From Gordonia prachuapensis (lineage in GTDB: Bacteria; Actinomycetota; Actinomycetes; Mycobacteriales; Mycobacteriaceae), in NCBI RefSeq assembly GCF_036350515.1, contig NZ_JAZDUE010000011.1, forward strand, positions 1 through 64,000: DNA of 64,000 nucleotides, read 5' to 3'. The notes beneath the pieces were generated by a model, which was not told the origin of the DNA, did no database searches, and saw nothing but the letters and a program-made list of their open reading frames with translations. The position numbers and the translations under genes were made by a program. This document shows positions 35,605-44,510 of the stretch, piece by piece (position 1 is the stretch's first letter; each line of letters opens with the position of its first letter).

Positions 35605-37200
35605 TCACTGTTCGACCGGTGTCGAGAAGACGGTGATGTCGTCGAAGTCGACTCCCTCGGTCAGCGCGAGCAGACGTAGAGCCGATGCCAGCTCGGGTTC
35701 GGCTGTGACATAGGTGATCTCGCGGTCACCCGCGGCCGCCACCTGGGCGTCGAGTTGCTGCGTGAGCAGGTCCGTGCCCGCCCAGTCCGCATCCAGGCGC
35801 CCGCCGGTGATGTGCTCGGCGTAACCCGGCGCGAACGCCACGAACAGGTTGCCCTGCGGTCCCACGCCGTCGAACACGTAGTCGCCGACCTTGACTCCGT
35901 AGCTACTGGGGAAGCCGACCACCTGATCGTTGTACCGTGCGGCCTCCGCCTGCTTGATGCCCGTGCGCACCAACGAGATCGGCTGCTTGCTGGACTCTTC
36001 CTGACTGTCGATGTACTCGTTGAGGTCGCCCTCGGTCGAGTCGACGAACGGGAGGTACTGCAGCGTGGGAATCGCCCGGACACCGCGTGCACCCTGGGGG
36101 AGATCGGTGGCCGCACACCTGGTATCGGCGCGCCCGCCGAACGGGGTGGTGAGAACCCGGGTACAGGTGCCGCCGCGTTCGCCGGGCCGCCCGTCGTCGA
36201 CCGCGTAGCGCACGGTGATCCCGAAATTGACGTGGCCGTTCACCGGTCGCATCTCGTCGGCGACCTCGGGGTTGAGCGCGCCACTGGCAGTGATGGTGAA
36301 ACCGCACGAGGCGGGTGTGCACGATCCGGTCGCGCGGGTGGTGATCGGATTGTCCGCCAGCGGGACCGCCGGGGCGGGGATGCTCAGGAGATCGGGGACC
36401 AACGCGCGTTCGTCCGCGTACAGCGTGGCGAGGTCGTCGGGCGCCAGCACGGTGACGTCGGTGTCGATGCTGACGTGGATGCCCTCCCGCTCGAACTCGC
36501 CGGTGATGTGGGTGACTTGTTTGGTCGACGGATCGAACGTCGTCTCCATCGACCCGACACGCAGGGTGTCGGCGTCGACGGCGGTGATCACGGGGTCGCT
36601 GGTGGGCCAGAACCGGGCGTCCGGTGTGCCCTGATTCGGTGCCGGGAGTTCCAGGCCGAGTTGGGGTGGCTCCACACGTTCGGTGTTGCCGATACGGCCG
36701 GCGAGCAGTGCCGGCGACAGGAGATAGCCGAGGTCGGGCAGGCCGGAGTAGCGCAGATCGGTCCAGGTGTCGTCGACCGCGCCGAGGTCGAGGGCGGAGG
36801 CAACCGGCGCACCGTCGAACAGGTCGGTCCACACCCGCGACGGACCCTTCAGATACCGGTAGTTGCCGATCTGTCGGTACTCGGCGGGCGTCGAGTTGTA
36901 GGCGATCTCGCCGTCGGCGTTCTTCGTCGCCGCGACCGTCAGGTCGGTGAACTCCACCGTCTGCGGATCGGAGTCGGGCGCATCCGACGTGGTCGTGAGG
37001 GTGCCCGTGTATCGGGCTCCGGGACTTCCACCGAGGCCGAAGGCCACCTCGTCGAGGTTCTTCTGGGCGGTGAACACCGCGGTGGGTGATGCGGAACCGT
37101 CGGTGGGGAAGGGCACGAGGGACAGCACGACCCCGGCGACGAGCGCCACCACGCCGATACCGAACAGAACCGCGGGACCGGCTATCGACCGTTGGCGCAT
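35605..37200 (-). CDS. exported protein with degenerate Tox-REase-5-like C-terminal domain
   Basis: A 531-residue protein from ATG 37200. Residues 8-35 form an uncleaved or weakly cleaved signal anchor. Residues 40-400 are an extracytoplasmic beta-rich region reminiscent of the actinobacterial DUF3068/PorA family, with four cysteines (SCTPASCGF, GTCTRV, TRCAAT). Residues about 409-531 resemble the restriction-endonuclease-fold toxin 5 domain: YNDQVVG, FDG (Asp444), APGYAEHI, QLDAQVAAAGDREI, AEPELASALRLL and a terminal STP. The expected Glu-x-Lys in the EAKGPGY motif is replaced by Val454-x-Phe456, so nuclease activity is unlikely. It converges on the GT-C-like gene with 19 bases between. Domain calls are from memory of the family pattern. 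Confidence 0.65.
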   Translation of the reverse strand: MRQRSIAGPAVLFGIGVVALVAGVVLSLVPFPTDGSASPTAVFTAQKNLDEVAFGLGGSPGARYTGTLTTTSDAPDSDPQTVEFTDLTVAATKNADGEIAYNSTPAEYRQIGNYRYLKGPSRVWTDLFDGAPVASALDLGAVDDTWTDLRYSGLPDLGYLLSPALLAGRIGNTERVEPPQLGLELPAPNQGTPDARFWPTSDPVITAVDADTLRVGSMETTFDPSTKQVTHITGEFEREGIHVSIDTDVTVLAPDDLATLYADERALVPDLLSIPAPAVPLADNPITTRATGSCTPASCGFTITASGALNPEVADEMRPVNGHVNFGITVRYAVDDGRPGERGGTCTRVLTTPFGGRADTRCAATDLPQGARGVRAIPTLQYLPFVDSTEGDLNEYIDSQEESSKQPISLVRTGIKQAEAARYNDQVVGFPSSYGVKVGDYVFDGVGPQGNLFVAFAPGYAEHITGGRLDADWAGTDLLTQQLDAQVAAAGDREITYVTAEPELASALRLLALTEGVDFDDITVFSTPVEQ

Positions 37201-37390
37201 CGCAGACCTTTCCAGGTGCCTCGACGACCCCCGCGGTCGTCGGTGTGACCAGCAGATCATGCCGGACCCGGCGGGCGACATGCACCGGATGAATGACCCG
37301 GCGACGCCTCCCCCGATTCGGGCATATCGTAACCGCCGGTCACCGACCTACGCCGGGGGTGTCGGCGCTCGGGGGTAGCCTTGTCTCCTG

Positions 37391-39892
37391 ATGACAAGCT
37401 CCACCCGCGCGACGGCCGCCGGTACTCCGACAGCCCGGTCCGCCGACACCTCCGATGACCCCACCGCCCGCCTGCTGGCCGATCTGAATCCGCAGCAACG
37501 TGCGGCGGTGCTGCATGCCGGTTCACCGCTGCTCATCGTCGCCGGCGCCGGGTCCGGCAAGACGGCCGTGCTCACACGGCGTATCGCGTACCTGCTCGCC
37601 GAACGGGACACCACTCCCGGACAGATCCTGGCGATCACGTTCACCAACAAGGCGGCGGCGGAGATGCGGGAGCGGGTGATCGACCTGGTCGGGCCCCGCG
37701 CGGCCTACATGTGGGTCTCCACCTTCCACTCGACCTGCGTCCGCATCCTCCGCGCGCAGTCCGCCCTGCTCGGCGCACGGAACTCCAACTTCTCGATCTA
37801 CGACTCGGACGACTCGAAGCGCCTGCTGGGCATGATCATCCGCGACATGGATCTCGACCCGAAGAAGTTCAGCGCCCGCGGCGTGGCGGTGAGCATCTCG
37901 AATCTCAAGAACGAGTTGATCGACCCCGACGAGGCGCTGACGAAGGCCGGCGAGGGCGAGCCGTCGGTGTTGGTGATCGCGCAGATCTACGCCGAGTACC
38001 AGCGGCGCCTGCTCGCGGCCAACGCGTTCGACTTCGACGATCTCATCGGCGAGACCGTGTCGTTGCTGCAGCGCCATCCGGAGGTGGCCGAGTACTACCG
38101 GCGCCGGTTCCGTCATGTCATGGTCGACGAGTACCAGGACACGAACCACGCCCAGTACGTGTTCGTCCGCGAGCTCGTCGGCGAGGAGAACACCGACTCG
38201 CCGGTGCCGCCGTCGGAGTTGTGCGTGGTCGGCGACGCTGATCAGTCGATCTACGCGTTCCGCGGGGCGACCATTCGCAACATCGAGGAATTCGAACGCG
38301 ACTACCCGAACGCGGAGACGATCCTGCTCGAGCAGAACTACCGCTCGACGCAGACGATCCTGTCGGCCGCCAACGCGGTGATCGCCCGCAACGAGAACCG
38401 CCGGGACAAGCGGCTGTGGACGGATTCGGGCGACGGTGAGCTGATCGTCGGGTACGTGGCCGATTCGGACCGCGACGAATCCCTGTTCATCGCCAAGGAG
38501 ATCGAGGATCTCACCGACTATTCGATCGGCGGCTCCACGAGTCACTCGTACTCCGACATCGCGGTCTTCTACCGCACCAACACCGGTTCACGGCCCCTGG
38601 AAGAGGTGTTCGTCCGGCACGGCATCCCGTACAAGGTGGTCGGCGGCACCAAATTCTACGAACGCAAAGAGGTCCGCGACGTCGTCGCCTACCTGCGTGT
38701 GGTGGCGAATCCCGACGACTCGGTGAGTCTGCGGCGCATCCTCAACACCCCGCGACGGGGGATCGGCGATCGGGCCGAGGCATGTGTGGCGGTGCATTCG
38801 GAGAACCGCGGCATCAGCTTCTACGAGGCGCTTGTCGAAGGTGCCGAGGGCAAGGTGGGGATGCTGAACACCCGTGCGGTCAAACAGATCGGCGGCTTCG
38901 TCGAGCTGATCGAAGGTCTGCGCAACGACTTCCTCGCGACGTTCGGGGCGGCCGGTGACGCCGCCGAAGACGTCGCGGTCGTGGACGCGACCGAGGAGGG
39001 CGCCGACATCGGCGAACTCGTCGACGCCATCGTCGAGCGCACCAACTACCGCGCCGAACTCGAGGCATCGCGCGACCCCCAGGACGGTGCGCGGCTCGAC
39101 AACATCAACGAATTGGTCGCCGTGGCAAGAGAATTCAGTGCCGAAGCGGCGGGGCTGGCCGCCGACGACGGAATCGACCTCGATGACCTCGACGACGTCG
39201 ACGCCCCGGTGGGTGACGGCGAGCCCGAGCCCGGATCCCTGGCCGCGTTCCTGGAGAAGGTGTCGTTGGTCGCCGACGCCGACCAGGTGCCCGACGAGGG
39301 CGAGGGAGTGGTGACCCTCATGACGTTGCACACGGCGAAGGGGCTGGAGTTCCCCGTCGTGTTCGTGACCGGTTGGGAGGACGGCCATTTCCCCCACATG
39401 CGGGCATTGGGTGATCCTGCCGAGCTCAGTGAGGAACGCCGCCTCGCCTACGTGGGCATCACCCGCGCGAAAGAACGGCTCTACCTGACCCGGTCGATGA
39501 CCCGGGCATCATGGGGTCAACCGGTGTCCAACCCGGAATCCCGTTTCCTGCAAGAGATTCCGCAGCATCTGCTGGATTGGCGACGAACCGAGCAGTCCCG
39601 ATCGGCGGGCCGTCGGTTCGGCTCGTCCGGCGGTGTGTTCGGGCGCGGTGACTCCGGATTCGGCAGTGATCGGCTCGGCCGGTCGTCGTACTCGTCGGAC
39701 CCGACGCGCGGCCGAAACAAGCAGGTGCACTACGACATCGGCGACCGGATCAACCATCCGAAGTACGGCATGGGCAAGGCCGTCGCGAAGGAGGGGAGTG
39801 GTGCCACCGAACGCATCACCTTCGACTTCGGAGGCAGCGTCGGCCGCGTCACGCTCCTGACCGCCGGTGGTCTACCCGGCGACAAGCTGTAG
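37391..39892 (+). CDS. uvrD1: ATP-dependent DNA helicase UvrD1/PcrA
   Basis: An 833-residue superfamily I helicase that unwinds DNA 3'-5' in nucleotide-excision and double-strand-break repair. Walker A AGAGSGKTA (near residue 52), DEYQDT motif II (near 246), GDADQSIYAF motif III, QNYRSTQ motif IV, TLHTAKGLEFPVVFVTGWED motif V and GITRAKERLYL motif VI are all intact. The C-terminal tail ends in a Tudor-like module (GDRINHPKYGMGKAVAKEG) as in mycobacterial UvrD1, which binds Ku and RNA polymerase. A cysteine in the 2B region (RAEACVAVHSE) may correspond to the redox cysteine described in M. tuberculosis. It is followed by a large inverted repeat. Confidence 0.95.
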   Translation: MTSSTRATAAGTPTARSADTSDDPTARLLADLNPQQRAAVLHAGSPLLIVAGAGSGKTAVLTRRIAYLLAERDTTPGQILAITFTNKAAAEMRERVIDLVGPRAAYMWVSTFHSTCVRILRAQSALLGARNSNFSIYDSDDSKRLLGMIIRDMDLDPKKFSARGVAVSISNLKNELIDPDEALTKAGEGEPSVLVIAQIYAEYQRRLLAANAFDFDDLIGETVSLLQRHPEVAEYYRRRFRHVMVDEYQDTNHAQYVFVRELVGEENTDSPVPPSELCVVGDADQSIYAFRGATIRNIEEFERDYPNAETILLEQNYRSTQTILSAANAVIARNENRRDKRLWTDSGDGELIVGYVADSDRDESLFIAKEIEDLTDYSIGGSTSHSYSDIAVFYRTNTGSRPLEEVFVRHGIPYKVVGGTKFYERKEVRDVVAYLRVVANPDDSVSLRRILNTPRRGIGDRAEACVAVHSENRGISFYEALVEGAEGKVGMLNTRAVKQIGGFVELIEGLRNDFLATFGAAGDAAEDVAVVDATEEGADIGELVDAIVERTNYRAELEASRDPQDGARLDNINELVAVAREFSAEAAGLAADDGIDLDDLDDVDAPVGDGEPEPGSLAAFLEKVSLVADADQVPDEGEGVVTLMTLHTAKGLEFPVVFVTGWEDGHFPHMRALGDPAELSEERRLAYVGITRAKERLYLTRSMTRASWGQPVSNPESRFLQEIPQHLLDWRRTEQSRSAGRRFGSSGGVFGRGDSGFGSDRLGRSSYSSDPTRGRNKQVHYDIGDRINHPKYGMGKAVAKEGSGATERITFDFGGSVGRVTLLTAGGLPGDKL

Positions 39893-39922
39893 TCCAGCCT
39901 TCCGCAACCGCACCAGAGGCTC

Positions 39923-40106
39923 CCAACGCCATCAGCACGGAGGTCGACTGGGCGCTAGATTTCGTCGAGTGTGCACACCATCCCGACTTCGTTAGCCGAG
40001 TTCTGAACCCGTGTGCACACTCGACGAAATCTAGCGCCCAGTCGACACGAACTGCTAACCCAGGCGACAACCTACGCCCAGTCGACCTCCGTGCTGATGG
40101 CGTTGG
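39923..40106. repeat. nested inverted repeat element
   Basis: Outer arms of 32 bases at 39923-39954 and 40075-40106 are exact complements (CCAACGCCATCAGCACGGAG...). Inner arms of 36 bases at 39943-39978 and 40011-40046 are also exact complements (GTCGACTGGGCGCTAGATTT...). The GTCGACTGGGCG word belongs to both, so two alternative hairpins compete. The element lies between the converging uvrD1 and M23 genes. It could be a terminator, an attachment-type site or a mobile palindrome; no transposase is present. Confidence 0.85.
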
Positions 40107-40142
40107 CGGCCTAGGTGCGGTTGGGAGCGTTGGGTGCGGTGG

Positions 40143-41258
40143 CTAACTACCGTAGGCGGACAGCTGAACGCCGTGCTCGGCCAGCCACGGTGTCGGGTCG
40201 ACCTTGGTGGTGCCGTTCTTCCAGACCTCGAAGTGCACGTGCGGGCCGGTGGAGAAGCCTTCGTTGCCGACCAGGGCGATGACGTCGCCCGCGGTCACGT
40301 GCTGGCCCTTCTGGACCAGGACGCCGGAGGACGACATGTGGCCGTACATGGTGACGGTGCCGTCTTCGGCGCGGATCTGCACCCAGTTGCCGTAGCCGGA
40401 GGCCGGGCCGGCGTCGATGACCACACCGTCGGTGACGGCGTGGATCGGGGTGCCCAGCGGGGCTGCGAGATCGATACCGCCGTGGAAGCTGCCCCAGCGC
40501 ATCGCGAAGCTCGACGTGAAGTCGTACTGGCCCATCGGGATGGGCGAGGCGAACATGGGACGGCGGGCCAACGCCTCGCGACGGTCCTCCTCGGCGGCCA
40601 TGGCCTTGCCGACGGCGAGCTGCTCGGAGTAGCCGCTCATGTCCTTGGTGGGGGCGGTGGCAGCGAGTCCCGGTCCGAGATCGGGCGTCTCGCCGGTGGT
40701 GCCGACGTTCGCGGTGTTCGACGGCGCGGGCGCATCGATGCTGTCGGTGGAGCCGACCTGGGCGACGGCGGCGACAGCGGCGCCGGCGGCCATGGCGATG
40801 AGTGCGGCACGACCGCCCTTGAGGGCGGTCGGTGGGGCGCTGATGCGGTGCTTCCCGCCGCGGCGGGCCGGAGCGGAGGCGGGGCGGGTGCGGAACGGCT
40901 TCTCGTCGCCCTCCACACGCATCGGGAGGTCGTCGCTCTCGGTGCTCGTGAGGGCGTAGTTGTCGAGGCGGGCGCCGTCGATGTCGAACGGTTCGTCGTG
41001 CTCGTAGCCGTCGAACTCGCTCTCCGGGATCAGGATGTCCTGGGTGATCTCGGAACGGGTCGGTCGGTAGTAGCGGTCCCACGACGCGGGATCCCACGTC
41101 TGGTCCGTGGACTCCCACGCGGGCGACTCGGCGGTGAACTCATCGATCGGGATGATCGTGGTGACTTCCGTGCCGGAATGATCTTCGTCGCGGGCGGCGG
41201 GGTGCCCGGTGGTCGTGACCGACCGGCCTGAGAAACCAGATCCCGTCAAATCGTCCAC
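40143..41258 (-). CDS. M23-family (LytM) peptidoglycan endopeptidase
   Basis: A 371-residue membrane-anchored protein from GTG 41258. About 150 cytoplasmic residues, acidic and repeat-free, precede one membrane helix (151-167, AALIAMAAGAAVAAVAQ). The outside LytM domain (235-365) has a complete zinc site: His259-x3-Asp263, His307 and His340-x-His342. It should cut peptide cross-bridges of the cell wall. Position equals Rv0950c in the conserved block. The long cytoplasmic tail suggests interaction with a cytoplasmic partner. It is divergent from sucC across 407 bases. Confidence 0.9.
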   Translation of the reverse strand: MDDLTGSGFSGRSVTTTGHPAARDEDHSGTEVTTIIPIDEFTAESPAWESTDQTWDPASWDRYYRPTRSEITQDILIPESEFDGYEHDEPFDIDGARLDNYALTSTESDDLPMRVEGDEKPFRTRPASAPARRGGKHRISAPPTALKGGRAALIAMAAGAAVAAVAQVGSTDSIDAPAPSNTANVGTTGETPDLGPGLAATAPTKDMSGYSEQLAVGKAMAAEEDRREALARRPMFASPIPMGQYDFTSSFAMRWGSFHGGIDLAAPLGTPIHAVTDGVVIDAGPASGYGNWVQIRAEDGTVTMYGHMSSSGVLVQKGQHVTAGDVIALVGNEGFSTGPHVHFEVWKNGTTKVDPTPWLAEHGVQLSAYGS

Positions 41259-41380
41259 CTCATCTCTTTACTGCCGAGGACTACCCGTTGCCGTCCGTAA
41301 TCCTTTTGTGACCAACTGCCAGCCGACGGTAACGAAATGATTGCGGCAAGTCCAACGCAGGGACCCGAAAACCCGGCAAT

Positions 41381-41398
41381 CTGTGAGCCGCATCACAG
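41381..41398. promoter_or_regulatory. CRP-family binding site CTGTGAGCCGCATCACAG
   Basis: Arms CTGTGA and TCACAG around a six-base spacer give the exact TGTGA-N6-TCACA consensus of cAMP-responsive CRP (Rv3676-type in mycobacteria), extended by one matching base on each side. It stands 268 bases upstream of sucC and 123 bases upstream of the divergent M23 gene. Confidence 0.8.
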
Positions 41399-41540
41399 CG
41401 GATCGAACCGGAAAGTGGCGTTCGTCCGAATACGGCGCGGGCGGCCCGTCTGTCGGCGGACAATCTATGAGAGCACGCGTCGGCCACGCCCGGACGCCCC
41501 GGGTCGCTTTGTCGTGGCCCATCCGACCGAGCGAGTGATC

Positions 41541-41568
41541 TGTCGCACAAGCGCCGGGTGTGCCGACA
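41541..41568 (+). promoter_or_regulatory. bulged hairpin in the sucC leader region
   Basis: TGTCGCACA (41541-41549) pairs with TGTGCCGACA (41559-41568) with one bulged base and a nine-base loop. It is 98 bases before sucC. It may be a leader structure or an operator. No riboswitch family was recognised. Confidence 0.3.
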
Positions 41569-41665
41569 AAGCCCATACGCGGCAGGTTTAGAGTCCGATA
41601 TGGCCCGCACAACACCCCTGCGGTGTACATCCTTCCGCGGTCAAATCTACGAGATGGTGAGCTGA

Positions 41666-42829
41666 ATGGATCTCTTCGAATACCAGGCGAAGGAACTCTT
41701 CGCCAAGCACGAGGTGCCCACCTCGGCCGGTCGTGTCACCGACACGGTCGCCGGGGCACGTGAGATTGCCGAGGAAATCGGCAAGCCCGTCATGGTCAAG
41801 GCCCAGGTCAAGGTGGGTGGCCGCGGCAAGGCCGGCGGCGTCAAGTACTCCAAGGACGTCGACGAGGCCGTCGCGAACGCCGAGGCGATTCTCGGCCTGG
41901 ACATCAAGGGCCACGTCGTCAAGAAGCTGCTGGTCGCAGAGGCGAGTGACATCGCCGAGGAGTACTACATCTCCTTCCTGCTCGACCGCACCAACCGCAC
42001 CTACCTGGCCATGTGCTCGGTGGAGGGTGGCGTCGAGATCGAGGTCACCGCGGAAGAGAATCCCGACGCCCTCGCCAAAATCCCCGTCGACGCCGTCAAG
42101 GGTGTCGACCTCGCGTTCGCGCGCAGCATCGCCGAGGCCGGCAAACTGCCTGCCGAGGTGCTCGACGCCGCAGCCGTCACCATCCAGAAGCTCTGGGAGG
42201 TGTTCATCAAGGAAGACGCCCTGCTGGTCGAGGTCAACCCGCTGGTGCGCACCCCCGACGACCAGATCCTCGCCCTCGACGGCAAGGTCACCCTGGACGC
42301 CAACGCCGACTTCCGCCAGCCCGGTCACGAGGCGTTCGAGGACAAAGAGGCCACCGACCCGCTCGAGCTCAAGGCCAAGGAGAACGACCTCAACTACGTC
42401 AAGCTCGACGGTCAGGTCGGCATCATCGGCAACGGCGCGGGGCTGGTCATGTCGACCCTCGACGTCGTCGCCTACGCCGGTGAGGCCCACCAGGGTGTCA
42501 AGCCGGCCAACTTCCTCGACATCGGTGGCGGCGCCTCCGCCGAGGTGATGGCTGCGGGCCTCGACGTCATCCTGGGCGACGAGCAGGTCAAGTCCGTGTT
42601 CGTGAACGTCTTCGGCGGCATCACCGCCTGCGACGCGGTCGCCAACGGCATCGTCGGCGCGCTGCAGAAGCTCGGCGACGAGGCGAACAAGCCGCTTGTC
42701 GTCCGGCTGGACGGCAACAAGGTCGAAGAAGGCCGCAAGATCCTGGCCGATGCGAACCACCCGCTGGTGACGCTGGCCGAGACCATGGACAGCGGCGCCG
42801 ACAAGGCCGCCGAACTGGCGAGCAAGTAG
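41666..42829 (+). CDS. sucC: succinyl-CoA synthetase beta subunit
   Basis: A 387-residue ATP-grasp subunit of the TCA-cycle enzyme that converts succinyl-CoA to succinate with NTP formation. MDLFEYQAKELFAKHEVPTS at the start, VKAQVKVGGRGKAGGVK, the metal-binding VEVNPLV and GIGNGAG/NVFGGITACD segments (IIGNGAGLVM, VNVFGGI) are complete. It is the first gene of sucCD; sucD follows after ten bases. It matches Rv0951. A perfect CRP-type site lies upstream, suggesting carbon-source control. Confidence 0.97.
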   Translation: MDLFEYQAKELFAKHEVPTSAGRVTDTVAGAREIAEEIGKPVMVKAQVKVGGRGKAGGVKYSKDVDEAVANAEAILGLDIKGHVVKKLLVAEASDIAEEYYISFLLDRTNRTYLAMCSVEGGVEIEVTAEENPDALAKIPVDAVKGVDLAFARSIAEAGKLPAEVLDAAAVTIQKLWEVFIKEDALLVEVNPLVRTPDDQILALDGKVTLDANADFRQPGHEAFEDKEATDPLELKAKENDLNYVKLDGQVGIIGNGAGLVMSTLDVVAYAGEAHQGVKPANFLDIGGGASAEVMAAGLDVILGDEQVKSVFVNVFGGITACDAVANGIVGALQKLGDEANKPLVVRLDGNKVEEGRKILADANHPLVTLAETMDSGADKAAELASK

Positions 42830-42839
42830 GAGCAGCAGA

Positions 42840-43730
42840 ATGTCCATCTTTCTGAACAAGAGCAACAAGGTCATCGTCCAGGGCATCACCGGCGGTGAGG
42901 GCACCAAGCACACCGCCCTGATGCTCAAGGCAGGCACCAACATCGTCGGCGGCGTCAACGCCCGCAAGGCCGGCACCACCGTCAGCCACGACGGCGGCGT
43001 GGAGCTGCCGGTGTTCGGGTCGGTGTCGGAGGCCATGAAGGAGACCGGCGCCGACACGTCGATCGCCTTCGTGCCGCCGAAGTTCGCCAAAGACGCGATC
43101 ATCGAGGCCATCGACGCCGAGATCCCGCTGCTCGTCGTGATCACCGAGGGCATCCCGGTGCAGGACAGCGCCTACGCCTGGGCCTACAACCAGTCCAAGG
43201 GCAACAAGACCCGCATCATCGGGCCCAACTGTCCGGGCATCATCACGCCGGGTGAGTCGCTGGTCGGCATCACGCCGAACAACATCACCGGCAGCGGCCC
43301 CATCGGTCTGGTGTCGAAGTCGGGCACGCTGACCTACCAGATGATGTACGAGCTGCGTGACATCGGCTTCTCCACCGCCATCGGCATCGGCGGCGACCCG
43401 GTCATCGGCACCACTCACATCGACGCCATCGAGGCCTTCGAGAAGGACCCCGACACCAAGGTCATCGTGATGATCGGTGAGATCGGTGGCGACGCCGAGG
43501 AGCGTGCCGCCGACTACATCAAGGCCAACGTCTCCAAGCCGGTCGTCGGCTATGTCGCGGGCTTCACTGCGCCCGAGGGCAAGACGATGGGCCATGCCGG
43601 CGCCATCGTGTCCGGCAGCTCGGGCACCGCGCAGGCCAAGAAGGAAGCCCTCGAGGCCGCCGGCGTGAAGGTCGGCAAGACGCCGAGCGAGACCGCGAAG
43701 CTCGCCCGCGAGCTGTACCAGGGCCTGTAG
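42840..43730 (+). CDS. sucD: succinyl-CoA synthetase alpha subunit
   Basis: A 296-residue subunit carrying the CoA-binding Rossmann domain (VQGITGGEGTKHTALML) and the phosphohistidine His252 (MGHAGAIVSGSSGTAQ). GPNCPGIITPGES and the SKSGTLTYQ power helix are standard. GGAGCAGCAG ten bases ahead gives its ribosome site. It ends at a strong hairpin terminator, so sucCD forms a closed two-gene operon. Confidence 0.97.
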   Translation: MSIFLNKSNKVIVQGITGGEGTKHTALMLKAGTNIVGGVNARKAGTTVSHDGGVELPVFGSVSEAMKETGADTSIAFVPPKFAKDAIIEAIDAEIPLLVVITEGIPVQDSAYAWAYNQSKGNKTRIIGPNCPGIITPGESLVGITPNNITGSGPIGLVSKSGTLTYQMMYELRDIGFSTAIGIGGDPVIGTTHIDAIEAFEKDPDTKVIVMIGEIGGDAEERAADYIKANVSKPVVGYVAGFTAPEGKTMGHAGAIVSGSSGTAQAKKEALEAAGVKVGKTPSETAKLARELYQGL

Positions 43731-43744
43731 CCCACAGATCGAAG

Positions 43745-43787
43745 GATGTAGCCGTTGTTCCCGTCTCGCGGGGGCAACGGCTACATC
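43745..43787 (+). terminator. intrinsic terminator after sucD
   Basis: GATGTAGCCGTTG (43745-43757) pairs exactly with CAACGGCTACATC (43775-43787). Six inner pairs (two G-U) extend the stem around a TCTCG loop. A short TCTCTTT tract follows, so this is a textbook terminator 14 bases after the stop. Confidence 0.92.
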
Positions 43788-43829
43788 TCTTTGTGCTCCT
43801 TGCGCGTGTGCGATGTCTACGATTCATCC

Positions 43830-44510
43830 GTGGGTCATGACAGCAAGGTGCCGAGAGGTGCCGTGCCCGCCATCGGGGCGGTGGCGCTCGGCGCCCGGGC
43901 AGTGGTGGCGTCGGCGCGCATCGGCGCGGCCGGTGCCGGGTTCGTCCTGCGACTCCCCGTCGTCGGGCCGTTGGGCCGCAAGGGCATCGAGCGCCTCGAC
44001 GCCGAGGGCGACCGAGTCCTGGCGGCCGTACCCGCTCTGGTCGACCGGGTGCGATCCCTCGTCGTCGTGGTCGTCACAGCGGTGATCGAGGAGTTGGACC
44101 TGACGACGTTGGTGCGCGAGAACGTCGATCTGAACGCGATCGCCGAGGCCCTCGACATCGAGGCGGTTCTCGACCGCGTCGACCTCGACGCAGTGATCCG
44201 AGATCGGGTCGATCTGAACGGGGCGGTCGCCCTGGTGGACCTCGATGGTGTCGCGGCGAGAATCGACATCGACGGCATCGCGGCGCGGATTGACATCGAT
44301 GCCATCCTCGGCCGGGTCGACCTGATCGGGTTGGCCGACGAGATCATCGAGGGGGTCGATCTGCCCGACATCATCCGCGAGGCCAGTACATCGGTCACCG
44401 CCGACGTCATGACCGACGTCCGCAGCACGAGCGAACGTGCCGACGACGCCGTCGCGCAGGTCGTCGGCCGCATCCTCCGGCGGGCACGGGAGACGACGCC
44501 CGATGACTGA
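43830..44510 (+). CDS. repeat protein with (V/I)D(L/I)(D/N) units
   Basis: About 226 residues from GTG 43830. After a hydrophobic N-terminal third (VVASARIGAAGAGFVLRLPVVG, VRSLVVVVVTAVIEELDL), residues about 95-190 contain some eight imperfect units of 11-13 residues with core VDLDAV or IDIDGI. The regular spacing of Asp and aliphatic residues suggests a solenoid or short-helix stack near the membrane. The C-terminus is charged. Its stop overlaps the next gene (RDD membrane protein) by eight bases, so the pair is coupled. I know such pairs from other actinobacteria but not their function. Confidence 0.75.
   Translation: MGHDSKVPRGAVPAIGAVALGARAVVASARIGAAGAGFVLRLPVVGPLGRKGIERLDAEGDRVLAAVPALVDRVRSLVVVVVTAVIEELDLTTLVRENVDLNAIAEALDIEAVLDRVDLDAVIRDRVDLNGAVALVDLDGVAARIDIDGIAARIDIDAILGRVDLIGLADEIIEGVDLPDIIREASTSVTADVMTDVRSTSERADDAVAQVVGRILRRARETTPDD

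Larger units (their letters stand above)
41259..41665. other. 407-base divergent control region between M23 and sucC
   Basis: No protein gene is convincing here. The stretch holds a perfect CRP-type palindrome (41381-41398) and a bulged hairpin (41541-41568), and is long enough to carry promoters for both genes and an untranslated leader for sucC. The sucC ribosome site is weak (GAGATGGTGAGCTGA before the ATG). Confidence 0.6.
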
